Shown here one piece after another: positions 53,805 through 61,754 of a stretch of DNA of 64,000 nt. Origin of the DNA: GCA-2720975 sp964467985. GTDB taxonomy: Bacteria > Planctomycetota > UBA1135 > GCA-002686595. Each line of letters begins with the position of its first letter. Position 1 is the stretch's first letter. The position numbers and the translations under genes are program-made. The stretch is taken from assembly GCA_964467985.1 (NCBI GenBank), contig CAYXTP010000011.1:1-64000 (forward strand). Direction: 5' to 3'. Under the pieces are notes generated by a model. That model was not told where the DNA came from and ran no database searches. It saw nothing but the letters and a program-made list of their open reading frames with translations.

Positions 53805-55232
53805 TCAGGCTTTCGGATCCTGTCGGGGCGGGAGGTAGGGCTCTGCGTTTCGGCCGCGAAGCACACGCTTGAAGTTGTCGATTCGACTGCGCAGGGAACC
53901 CTTCAAAAACGTGAGCTCCGCGGCACGACTCTCCAGGGCCGCCTGCGTGCTCTCCAGCACCGCACGGGTGCGCTCGAGGGCGTCTTGCAGTTCCACTTGG
54001 TTGGACTGCAAGGCCGCCAACTCCTCCAGAATTTCCTGACGTCCCGTTGCGTGGGCCTCGAGCTGTTCTCGCAACTCACGCTCCGTGGCCTCAAACTCCA
54101 AGCGCTGTGCCTCTTGCAAACGAGTGCAGGCATCGAGTTCCTTGTCTCGCTGCGCGAGTGCATCTCGGTGACCCTGCAGATCGTGGCGCACATCGGAAAG
54201 AACCTGCCGCAGTTGCGACTCAGTTTCTTCCCGGGCCGCTAACTGCTGATCGTACGCCTTGCGGGCGGAGCTTAGCTCCTGGTCTCGCTCTTCAAGAGAT
54301 TGGCGATGGCCCACCAGGTCCGCCTCTCGATCCGCCAATCGGCTCTTGTGCCCCTGCAGGTCTTCCTCCAAGTCCCCGATGATGCCCTGCAGGCGTTGGA
54401 ACTCTGGTTGCCAGACGTCCCGTTCGCTATCAAGGGCAAGCAACTCGCGTGCAAGGGAGAGCACGGCCTGAGTGGTGCCTGCAGGCGCAACGGATTCGCG
54501 CTCAGAGGCAGTGCGCTTGGGCAAGGCTGCCTCGCCCTTGGCCCCCACCAATGCGTGGCGGTACATGTCTCCGCCGTGATCCGAGGAGTAGAGAGTCTCG
54601 TTGTAGAAGCGGAAGAAACGCTGGGCGATGGGCCGCAAGAAAGGGTCTGTATCCAAGTAGAGTTCCAGACACATGAGAGCGAGCCAGCGGTCCAGGTTTC
54701 CCTGGCCTATCTGAGTCGTCTGCAGACCGTGCTTGTGCAAGGTCTTCTCTACTCGTCCAAGGCTAGGCAGACCGTTTGTGCGATGCTCGTTCAGGTAGCG
54801 GTGCTCAATCTTCAGCTTCTCACTCAGGAAGTCCACGAGGCGTTCCTCGGCCTCATTGACGCGCTTGGAGGCGTAGGGGCCGATCAGCACGACCCAGCCC
54901 GAGGCCACCCGGGCGCACTCATCCACAAAGGGTGTGCGCAGTGCGGGAGGGACATGCTCCAGGGTGTCGAAGCCAGCCACCACGTCGAAACTCCCGTCTT
55001 GGAAGGGCAAACAGGATCCGTCCCCAAGGACGAGTCCTGGCTCCTCGCTGGCCTCCAGGTCCACGGCAGTGACCAGGTCGTCGGGCAAGAATTGTCGCAA
55101 CAGCGCGGTGCGCCCACCGACATCCAGAATCGTCAGGGGGCGGCCCTTCGGGCGCACTTCATTCAGAATGTCCGCCACCAAGCGGTAGCGCTGGTACTGA
55201 TCGAAGGGCAGCTCGAGCAGGTCAGCGGTCAT
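53805..55232 (-). CDS. SAM methyltransferase with long C-terminal coiled coil (WbdD-like layout)
   Basis: 475 residues. Residues about 10-230 are a class I methyltransferase: motif I ILDVGGRTALL (35-45), then LVLGDGSCLPFQDGSFDVV and FDTLEHVPP. Residues about 253-447 are an uninterrupted, Glu/Gln/Arg-rich coiled coil with an internal repeat (LQGHKSRLADRE, LVGHRQSLEERD, LQGHRDALAQRD at 292, 307, 352). The C-terminus is basic (RSRIDNFKRVLRGR), suitable for membrane binding. The ATG overlaps the Wzt stop (ATGA). In E. coli O9a, WbdD caps the O-antigen by methylation and uses a coiled coil as a length ruler. The same role is a reasonable inference, though WbdD also has a kinase domain that is absent here. 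Confidence 0.82.
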   Translation of the reverse strand: MTADLLELPFDQYQRYRLVADILNEVRPKGRPLTILDVGGRTALLRQFLPDDLVTAVDLEASEEPGLVLGDGSCLPFQDGSFDVVAGFDTLEHVPPALRTPFVDECARVASGWVVLIGPYASKRVNEAEERLVDFLSEKLKIEHRYLNEHRTNGLPSLGRVEKTLHKHGLQTTQIGQGNLDRWLALMCLELYLDTDPFLRPIAQRFFRFYNETLYSSDHGGDMYRHALVGAKGEAALPKRTASERESVAPAGTTQAVLSLARELLALDSERDVWQPEFQRLQGIIGDLEEDLQGHKSRLADREADLVGHRQSLEERDQELSSARKAYDQQLAAREETESQLRQVLSDVRHDLQGHRDALAQRDKELDACTRLQEAQRLEFEATERELREQLEAHATGRQEILEELAALQSNQVELQDALERTRAVLESTQAALESRAAELTFLKGSLRSRIDNFKRVLRGRNAEPYLPPRQDPKA

Positions 55233-56530
55233 GAATCAGATTCGCTGTTCAGGTGCGTCCCATCACCGGCCGTACGTTGAACGGCCCAGCGGGTGGGCAG
55301 GTAGAGCATTCCGTGCTGAGTGGGTGACGCATCGACAACTTCAAAGGTCACGGCATGCTCGCGGTGGTCGATGGCGGTCGGAGCCGCCTTGCCATGCTCG
55401 TAGAGGAACGTGGTCAGATAGTACTCGCCCTGCAGCAGGGGCAGGGACTCGAACATCATCTCCACGATGCCCGTCTCGCCCGTCGCCACGGGGCCCAGCT
55501 GGATGGGCAGCTTGCGCCAGCCGTGGTTCGAGCCATTGATGTAGGTGCCGTCTGAGCGGTAGAGGCCAATCCCAAACACTGGCTCCTGACATTCCCCGCG
55601 GGCTTGATAGTGAATTCGGACCTTGAACGGGTCCCCGGGGCTGAATACATGAGTGGGTTCTGCGCCCTGTCCGAAGAGCTCTACCTCGCCCGTCTCGATT
55701 TCTCCGGTGCCCCAGCGCGGGTACGCGCTGCCCTCGCGGTTGTAGCTGGACAAGCGCTCGTTCCCTCGCTCGTGCGCACGCTTGAGGTAGGCATCCGCGA
55801 CATCTTCGGCACTGCCTTGTTCGAGAATCTCGCCCTGCGCCATCAAGATCACGTGTTGGCACATGGACTTGATCGATCCCATGTCATGCGAGACAAAAAC
55901 CGTCGTCTTGCCCTGTTCACGGAACTCGTTCAGTCGATTGATGCACTTGCCTTTGAAGTGCTCGTCGCCCACGGACAGGGCCTCGTCGATCAGCAAGATG
56001 TCCGGGTCCACGCTCGAGGCCACGGCAAAACCCAGCCGAACGTACATACCCGACGAGTAGGTCTTGACCGGCCTCTCGATGAACTCACCTAACTCTGAGA
56101 ATTCCACGATGGACTCGTAGCGTTCCTGAATCTCCTCATTACCCATACCGAGGATCGAGCAATTCAGGAAGATGTTCTCGCGACCGCTGAATTCAGGGTG
56201 GAAGCCGGCACCGAGTTCGAGCAATGAGGCGATGCGGCCGTGCACGTTGACCTCTCCGGTCGAGGGGATCGTGATGCCCGTCAAGAGCTTGAGCAGGGTG
56301 CTCTTGCCTGCACCATTCTCGCCAATAATGCCCACGGTTGATCCGTGCGGCACATCCAAGTAGACATCGCGAACGGCCCAAAACTCACGGTACCGAGGCC
56401 CTCCGAAACACAGATCCTTCAGCCGATCGATCGGCTTGTCGTACAACTGATAGGCCTTGCCTAGGCCATTGGCCTGGATAGCAATGGTCCTGTCCGGCTG
56501 GATCGCGGCTGATTGCTGGTCGGGAATCAA
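55229..56530 (-). CDS. wzt: Polysaccharide-export ABC ATPase with glycan-binding C-terminus (Wzt)
   Basis: 433 residues, starting at a TTG that overlaps the Wzm stop (TTGA). The ATPase domain (about 15-255) has GENGAGKSTLL (70-80), signature YSSGMYVRLGFA (158-169), Walker B ILLIDEALSVGDE (178-190) and switch His215. Residues about 275-420 form a Wzt-C type beta-sandwich (EVELFGQGAEPTHVFSPGD, FGIGLYRSDGTYINGSN, LLQGEYYLTTFLYEHG). In O-antigen systems that domain recognises the capped end of the glycan before export. The presence of both parts suggests a chain-termination-coupled export pathway. Confidence 0.92.
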   Translation of the reverse strand: MIPDQQSAAIQPDRTIAIQANGLGKAYQLYDKPIDRLKDLCFGGPRYREFWAVRDVYLDVPHGSTVGIIGENGAGKSTLLKLLTGITIPSTGEVNVHGRIASLLELGAGFHPEFSGRENIFLNCSILGMGNEEIQERYESIVEFSELGEFIERPVKTYSSGMYVRLGFAVASSVDPDILLIDEALSVGDEHFKGKCINRLNEFREQGKTTVFVSHDMGSIKSMCQHVILMAQGEILEQGSAEDVADAYLKRAHERGNERLSSYNREGSAYPRWGTGEIETGEVELFGQGAEPTHVFSPGDPFKVRIHYQARGECQEPVFGIGLYRSDGTYINGSNHGWRKLPIQLGPVATGETGIVEMMFESLPLLQGEYYLTTFLYEHGKAAPTAIDHREHAVTFEVVDASPTQHGMLYLPTRWAVQRTAGDGTHLNSESDS

Positions 56531-57813
56531 AGCAGGTCCGGGAATTTGGATTTCTGGGACATGAAAAAGCGGCCCCCCAAGATGAAGATGCCGACACTAA
56601 CCAGCACCAGCCTCAGTATCAGCAGGGGATCAGGCCATAGGCCAAACAGCAAGACCGAGCGGTAGCACTCGATCAGCCAATGCATGGGGTTGATCTCCAG
56701 TATCCATCCGAAGCCTTCATTTCTCACCATGAAGGCCGGGTAGAAAATGGGCGTCGCGAACATCCAGACCGTGATTCCCACGCCCACCAGGTGGAAGGTG
56801 TCGCGGAGAAAGATGTTCAAGGTAGTGAGGATGTAGCCCAACCCGACGGTAAAGATCGCCTGCAGCAGGAACAGGAGCGGAAGGGCAAGCAGGCCGAGGC
56901 CCAGGCTCAGGGGATGGTACGCGTTGTCGCCATTTCCGTACTGCGGATGAATCAACCCCTGGGGTGCGTCGGGGACTATCGTCGGCGCGGCCGGCGCATC
57001 GCTCAGGGTCCACTGCCAACGCGACGTTGCCCACGGCTCCCACGCTTCGGGTTCGTACAAGACGGCCCCCGCGGGAGGACCCAACTCGATCGTGATCGTC
57101 TCGTTCTCTTCCTGTACCTCGTCCCTCAAGGGCGTGATCACGAAGCTGACCGTGTTGTCCCCGCTGCGGATAATGGCCTCGTCCACCGGAAGCAGGTAGT
57201 CCACTCCGCGGGTCGCGGTCCCCGACACACGCAGAGGAATGACAACGTCGCGCCACATTCCCCGGGTCAGCTGCAGGTGCACGCGGTAGGGCAGGTGGTC
57301 TTCGCCAATGGGCGTATCCTCAATCACGAACTGAGCGGCTTCCTCAACCTGCTCCATATGCCCCGGCACCTTGATGAAGGTCTTGGAAGGCAGGACATAA
57401 GCAAAGGCAGCAACACAACCCAGCACGACTGGCAGACCGATCGTCATGTTGATCAAGCTCGATACGGTCAGGTACCAGGGCAGGATCTCTGCTGGAAAAA
57501 CCACCTTCTTGATCAGGTTGGCGTTGTCGACGAGGCAGTTCGTGGTTCGCGAAAGGGTCTCAGCGAACGAGGCCCAGACCAAAATGCCGGCAAGCATGAT
57601 CAGCGCGACTTCGTAGGCCCCCTGCCGATCCGACCAGCGCGCATTGAGAATGAGGCGGAACACGAACATGTACACGCCCAGGTTCACGATCGGAAAGATG
57701 ACCGACCAGAAAAACCCCATGGCCGAGCCCACGTAGCGCGCTTTCAGGTCGCGCACGACAAAATCTCGCAGGAGGGCGCGGTGCTGCCGGAGGGAACGAG
57801 TCAGGCCAGTCAC
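56527..57813 (-). CDS. wzm: Polysaccharide-export ABC permease (Wzm) with Calx-beta-like insertion
   Basis: 428 residues, against about 260 for usual Wzm/TagG permeases. It starts at GTG 57813. N-terminal part: amphipathic helix, RDLKARYVGSAMGFFWSVIF, TM1-TM3 (to about 141). C-terminal part: TM4-TM6 (about 304-415) with NIFLRDTFHLVGVGITVW, FYPAFMV and INPMHWLIECYRSVLLFG. Between TM3 and TM4, predicted extracytoplasmic, lie about 155 extra residues (145-300). They contain PLRVSGTATRGVDYLL, TVSFVITPLRDEVQEENETI and ITIELG, the Calx-beta pattern. Wzt overlaps by TTGA, and arginase ends 9 bases upstream. The insert may bind calcium or the exported glycan. Confidence 0.88.
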   Translation of the reverse strand: MTGLTRSLRQHRALLRDFVVRDLKARYVGSAMGFFWSVIFPIVNLGVYMFVFRLILNARWSDRQGAYEVALIMLAGILVWASFAETLSRTTNCLVDNANLIKKVVFPAEILPWYLTVSSLINMTIGLPVVLGCVAAFAYVLPSKTFIKVPGHMEQVEEAAQFVIEDTPIGEDHLPYRVHLQLTRGMWRDVVIPLRVSGTATRGVDYLLPVDEAIIRSGDNTVSFVITPLRDEVQEENETITIELGPPAGAVLYEPEAWEPWATSRWQWTLSDAPAAPTIVPDAPQGLIHPQYGNGDNAYHPLSLGLGLLALPLLFLLQAIFTVGLGYILTTLNIFLRDTFHLVGVGITVWMFATPIFYPAFMVRNEGFGWILEINPMHWLIECYRSVLLFGLWPDPLLILRLVLVSVGIFILGGRFFMSQKSKFPDLL

Positions 57814-57822
57814 AATGGGTAC

Positions 57823-58737
57823 CTAGAGCGTGCGCTTTCCAAGAGCGGAGAGGACAAATTCGGCTCCCTCACGGGCTGTCTTGTTGGCCACGTCGAGGAT
57901 TGGATTGATCTCTGTGATCTCCAACCCCAACAAGGCCCCTGTCTCCGCAGCCAACTCCATCACGGTGTGGGCTTCCCGCAGGGTCAGGCCCCCCGGCACA
58001 GGTGTGCCAACACCTGGGGCAACGCCTGGATCCGTGCCGTCCATATCGAAGGACAGGTGGAATCCAGCGGTGCCTCGAGTCGCGCAATCCAAAGCCTTCT
58101 TCATCGTGTCGTGAATGCCGTGACTGTCGATGTCCTTCATGGTGAAACAGGTCACGCCCATCTCGCGAATCAAATCACGTTCGCCCCTATCCAATGAGCG
58201 TACGCCCACCAGGGCCACGTTCTCTACGTCCACCATCGGGAAGCGTTCGCTCAAGCGGGTCAATGCATCGGGCCCGCGCCCCAAGATCGAGGCCAAGGGC
58301 ATGCCGTGGATGTTGCCCGACTCGGTGCTCTCTGGCGTGTTCATATCCCCATGGGCATCAAACCAGACCAGACCCACCTTTTCGCCCTTGCGATGATGGT
58401 GACTCGAGAGCCCCGCCAGGGTCCCGCAAGCAATGGAGTGGTCCCCACCAACGACCAGTGGAAATTTACCTTGGTCGAGAACGTCCAGGATGCGATCCCG
58501 CAGCCGTGCACAACACTCGGAAATCTCGTCCAGGAAACGGGCCTTGGGGTCTCTGGCGTGACTGTCCTCGGGGGTCCGTACCGCTATATTGCCCCAATCC
58601 TCAAAGTCGTAGCCGAGGGCCGAGACAGCCGGCCCGAGATCGGCGATCCGCATGGCGCTGGGTCCCATGTCGACGCCCCGCCGGCCGCCGCCGAGGTCCA
58701 TGGGCACACCTAGAAATGCGATGTGAGTGTGTTTCAA
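57823..58737 (-). CDS. rocF: Arginase
   Basis: 304 residues, usual length. It starts at a TTG overlapping the upstream stop (TTGA); no ATG fits the N-terminus IAFLGVPMDLGGGRRGVDMG. All manganese ligands are seen: His100 (GGDHS), Asp127, His129 and Asp131 (WFDAHGDMN), Asp231 and Asp233 (SFDMDGTDP). GNIHGMPLA and EITEINP complete the site. It hydrolyses arginine to ornithine and urea. The RocF/arginase subtype is preferred over agmatinase because of the VPMDLG start and the SFDMDGTDP form. It lies inside a coupled operon with a SAM-hydroxide adenosyltransferase and the glycan exporter, an odd mix. Confidence 0.9.
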   Translation of the reverse strand: MKHTHIAFLGVPMDLGGGRRGVDMGPSAMRIADLGPAVSALGYDFEDWGNIAVRTPEDSHARDPKARFLDEISECCARLRDRILDVLDQGKFPLVVGGDHSIACGTLAGLSSHHHRKGEKVGLVWFDAHGDMNTPESTESGNIHGMPLASILGRGPDALTRLSERFPMVDVENVALVGVRSLDRGERDLIREMGVTCFTMKDIDSHGIHDTMKKALDCATRGTAGFHLSFDMDGTDPGVAPGVGTPVPGGLTLREAHTVMELAAETGALLGLEITEINPILDVANKTAREGAEFVLSALGKRTL

Positions 58738-59549
58738 GTGTTCTTCCTTCTGGCGATCAGAGGGGCTCCGACCCCGACGCCCAAGGCCTGCGCCGCGCTG
58801 CCCTCTCGTTGGGCGATCTCAAGGTGTCCATAGGAATCTAACAAGGTCAACAGTTCCCCCGTGTCAACCTCCCCGTAGGTCTTGCATCCGGAGATCACCT
58901 TGCCGGCCATTTCTACGTCCCAAAGTCGTGCATCCGCCTCGTCTCCTTCGGGACAAAAGCCGCTGATCAGGTTGCCATAACGGTCCACGACAAGGACTTC
59001 GGTTTCCACCACACCCTCCGCGCGCCGAAGCGGCTGCGGGAAGTCTATGGGTGCCACCCCCTGCTGGGCTTGGCTGAACACAACCGGCCAGGTCCCCCGG
59101 CTCATGCGAGCCGCGAGGGGGGCGAAGAGATCGCGTCCGTGAAAGGTATGGCTGAGCGGCCTGAGTCCCGCGGCTTCCAAGTCCACGGCCCACAGCTTCG
59201 CATGCGCAGGCAAGACCGCCCCGAGCAAACCGTTGTCTGGCGCCAAGAATGCATGTCCCTCAAACTCGGCCACCAGGATCTCTCGCGCCCCACCTACTCC
59301 CGGATCCACGACGGCCACGTGCACACTGCCGGGGGGGAACCAGCGCCAGCTCTTGGATAGATACCAAGCTGCAGATCTTACGTCCTGGGGCGCGACCTCG
59401 TGGGTCAAGTCTACGAGGCTGGCCTGCGCGTTCTCGTTCAGCACAACACCCTTCATGATTCCCACGTAGGGGTCGGCGAGACCGAAGTCCGTGGTCAAGG
59501 TCACGACCCCACAGGGAGCCCATTGCGACGCTGCTCTGGCGGATTCCAT
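58734..59549 (-). CDS. SAM hydroxide adenosyltransferase (DUF62 family)
   Basis: 271 residues from ATG 59549; a GTG at 59555 would overlap the upstream stop directly (TAGTG). Family motifs: TLTTDFGLADPYVGIMKG, VVDPGVGGAR, FLAPDNGLLG, FHGRDLFAPLAA and VDRYGNLISG. These proteins hydrolyse SAM to adenosine and methionine, using an Asp-Arg-His set visible in these motifs. They are relatives of fluorinase, but lack halide-specific features as far as I can judge. Its stop overlaps the arginase TTG start. Confidence 0.88.
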   Translation of the reverse strand: MESARAASQWAPCGVVTLTTDFGLADPYVGIMKGVVLNENAQASLVDLTHEVAPQDVRSAAWYLSKSWRWFPPGSVHVAVVDPGVGGAREILVAEFEGHAFLAPDNGLLGAVLPAHAKLWAVDLEAAGLRPLSHTFHGRDLFAPLAARMSRGTWPVVFSQAQQGVAPIDFPQPLRRAEGVVETEVLVVDRYGNLISGFCPEGDEADARLWDVEMAGKVISGCKTYGEVDTGELLTLLDSYGHLEIAQREGSAAQALGVGVGAPLIARRKNT

Positions 59550-59554
59550 GACCA

Positions 59555-61519
59555 CTAATGAGTGCGGGTGGTCAGGGCCCCGAGCAGCGCACCTTGCAGG
59601 GCAGGCCGCTCGGCACCGGCCGCCGAGCCGAGCAAATCGCGCAGGTCATCGATGACTGCGAGCCCACCCCATTCCCCAATCGAGAAACCGAGGCGTCGCA
59701 TGTCGAGCGAGCTCGCCGTCGCGGGGGGGTTCGCCACCCAGTGCATAAGCAGGTCCACGCCGCGGTGTTCGGCCACTACCGCCGCCGCCAAGACACTGCG
59801 ATGCCACGGACCACGCCACACCGCGGCCTGCAAGATGGGCTCAATTTTCTCGTGCCCGTTTTCGACGAGAACGCGGGCGAGCAAGACGTTGCTCTCGAAG
59901 CTCCCCTCCAGTGGGAATACGCCAGCGAGAAACTCAAGGTCTTCGGCTCTTGGCAAGTGAGCCATGCCGCGCAGCAACCTGCGGGCAGAACTCGACCCCA
60001 GCTGCGCCTCGTTGTAGGCCGTCCTGAGGTCCGCTCCAGGAGAGGCTCGACCCGAAAGGGCCAGCAGAGCCTGGATCTCGGCCTGCACGGATCCCTCGGC
60101 TTGCGAAGAAACGCCGTCTAGGAATTGAACCACGACCTCGGCCAAGCAGGCTTTCTCGAGTGCATCCAAGACCACGGCCCGGTCGTCGTCGTTGTACATG
60201 GGGTTCCGCCCGACGAGCACCTCCAGTAGGTATTCGTTCGCGCTCAGGTCGCCGAGCCGCAGGCGGGCGACCCAGGCAGCGGCAGACAAGCGCATGCGGT
60301 TAGGTCCCCTGGAATCGGGCGCAAAGGCGGGTTCCGACAGACCCCGCAAGGCGACAAGGTAGCCCTCTAGACCCAAGCGCCCCACGGCCTCGGCGGCCCG
60401 GATTCGGGGCTCCCTTTTCTGACCTCGGAACGCTGCACGCAAGATCTGCTCCAGATCCGGGTCACCGCGCAGCAATTGCGCCGCCGCCGTGGGAGCCAGG
60501 GAACGGATACTCAGGGCCATTCCAAAAGTCTCGGGCATCTGCCCAGCCCAGCCGGACTCCACAGCTCCATCAATCAATTCGGTCCACTCTTGCGGACGTC
60601 TAGGTCCGCCAAGGCCGCTGAGGATCATGCGTTCGACTTCAGCTGGCAGGGCGTAGGCCGCTGCGCGCCAACGCACGGGCCGGCCCGCTTGGATGGCGAG
60701 TTCCAAGAGGTGATCTTTGATTCCAGGTTGCCGAAGATTGGCTGCAGCCATGAGGATAAGTTCATCCAGGAACTCATCGTCCTGTTTCAGCTCATCCATT
60801 CGGTGTTGAGACCAGGGCTTGCCGTTCAAGCTGCCGTAGCGCTTGGCTGATTCGAAGCGCAGGTTCAGAAGCAGGGTTACGGACTCAAACTGCGAGGGTT
60901 GCCGGGGCAGGCGGACAAAGGTGAGCGCAGCGATGGCACCTTGCCTGAGGGGATGTTCGACAGCTGCGGCCAGTTCAACCAAGCGCGCCTGAGCACGCGG
61001 AGACCCACAGCGCGCCAAGGCCAACAGAGCGTCATTGACAATGACAGGGTCCGGGTCACTCAGCAGCTCGAGCAAGAGCTCCACCCCTTCCTTGAGTGAG
61101 GCTCCCATTTCGCCCAGCCCCAGCACGGCTCCTCGACGTTCGATGCCGGGCGCCTCCCGCGCTTCGAGCTGCAGGAGCGGTCGTGCCGCTACGGATTGAA
61201 TCGAGCCCAAGGCAAAGAAGGCGCAGGACCGCGAAAGCCCCAGGACCTCGGGGTCGTCCAAGGCGTCGCGAGCCGCGTCCCGCGTGCGCGGCGTGAATCC
61301 CACGCTTGAGTCCCGGCGCAACAGCTGAGCCCATCTGCGACCCGCTTGCCTTGAATCCTGAGTTGCCGGTTGCGTCTCGGGCGTCGGCTCAGGATCTTGG
61401 GCCGCGGGAGCGCCAACGGGTTGGCCCGTGACCGGTGGCTCGACTAGGTCCGGATCCTGAAGGCCTGGGCCAGACACGAGCGGCCAGCTCAGCGCCAGCA
61501 ATACGGGGAATTGAAGCAT
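59555..61519 (-). CDS. Secreted HEAT-repeat protein
   Basis: 654 residues from ATG 61519 with a signal peptide (LQFPVLLALSWPLVSGPG). A Pro/Gln/Glu-rich linker (about 30-60) is followed by helical HEAT-like repeats to the end: RRGAVLGLGEMGASLKEGVE, VIVNDALLALARCGSPRAQ, LRQGAIAALTFVRLP, RIRAAEAVGRLGLEGYLVAL, LSAAAWVARLRLGDLSANEY. Such solenoids are binding scaffolds, and no enzyme domain is visible. First gene of the run that continues through the SAM-hydrolysing enzyme to the glycan exporter. A 235-base gap upstream (61520-61754) should hold the promoter. Confidence 0.78.
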   Translation of the reverse strand: MLQFPVLLALSWPLVSGPGLQDPDLVEPPVTGQPVGAPAAQDPEPTPETQPATQDSRQAGRRWAQLLRRDSSVGFTPRTRDAARDALDDPEVLGLSRSCAFFALGSIQSVAARPLLQLEAREAPGIERRGAVLGLGEMGASLKEGVELLLELLSDPDPVIVNDALLALARCGSPRAQARLVELAAAVEHPLRQGAIAALTFVRLPRQPSQFESVTLLLNLRFESAKRYGSLNGKPWSQHRMDELKQDDEFLDELILMAAANLRQPGIKDHLLELAIQAGRPVRWRAAAYALPAEVERMILSGLGGPRRPQEWTELIDGAVESGWAGQMPETFGMALSIRSLAPTAAAQLLRGDPDLEQILRAAFRGQKREPRIRAAEAVGRLGLEGYLVALRGLSEPAFAPDSRGPNRMRLSAAAWVARLRLGDLSANEYLLEVLVGRNPMYNDDDRAVVLDALEKACLAEVVVQFLDGVSSQAEGSVQAEIQALLALSGRASPGADLRTAYNEAQLGSSSARRLLRGMAHLPRAEDLEFLAGVFPLEGSFESNVLLARVLVENGHEKIEPILQAAVWRGPWHRSVLAAAVVAEHRGVDLLMHWVANPPATASSLDMRRLGFSIGEWGGLAVIDDLRDLLGSAAGAERPALQGALLGALTTRTH

Positions 61520-61754
61520 GGGGGTGGGGAGGACAGGGCAAGTAGAGGGGCTATCCACCCTATCGGCACGGGAGGGTAGCCCCCGGGAGCCCTGGGCAGC
61601 CTATCTCTTCGGGCTGGGTGCCGAGTCCCTCCGATGTCCATTTTGGGCGTTCCCCATTCGGGCGAATAATGCGGGCTGCACGCGCTTTTTCGTGATTCCA
61701 TCCGCAGCGGGCGTGGGCACTCGATCTGCGCAGGCAGCAGCCTCGAGCCCCGCC

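Noticed and set aside
61656..61667. 12-bp palindrome ATTCGGGCGAAT upstream of the HEAT gene
   Set aside because: Five-base arms are short enough to arise by chance in 235 bases; no supporting promoter elements were seen.
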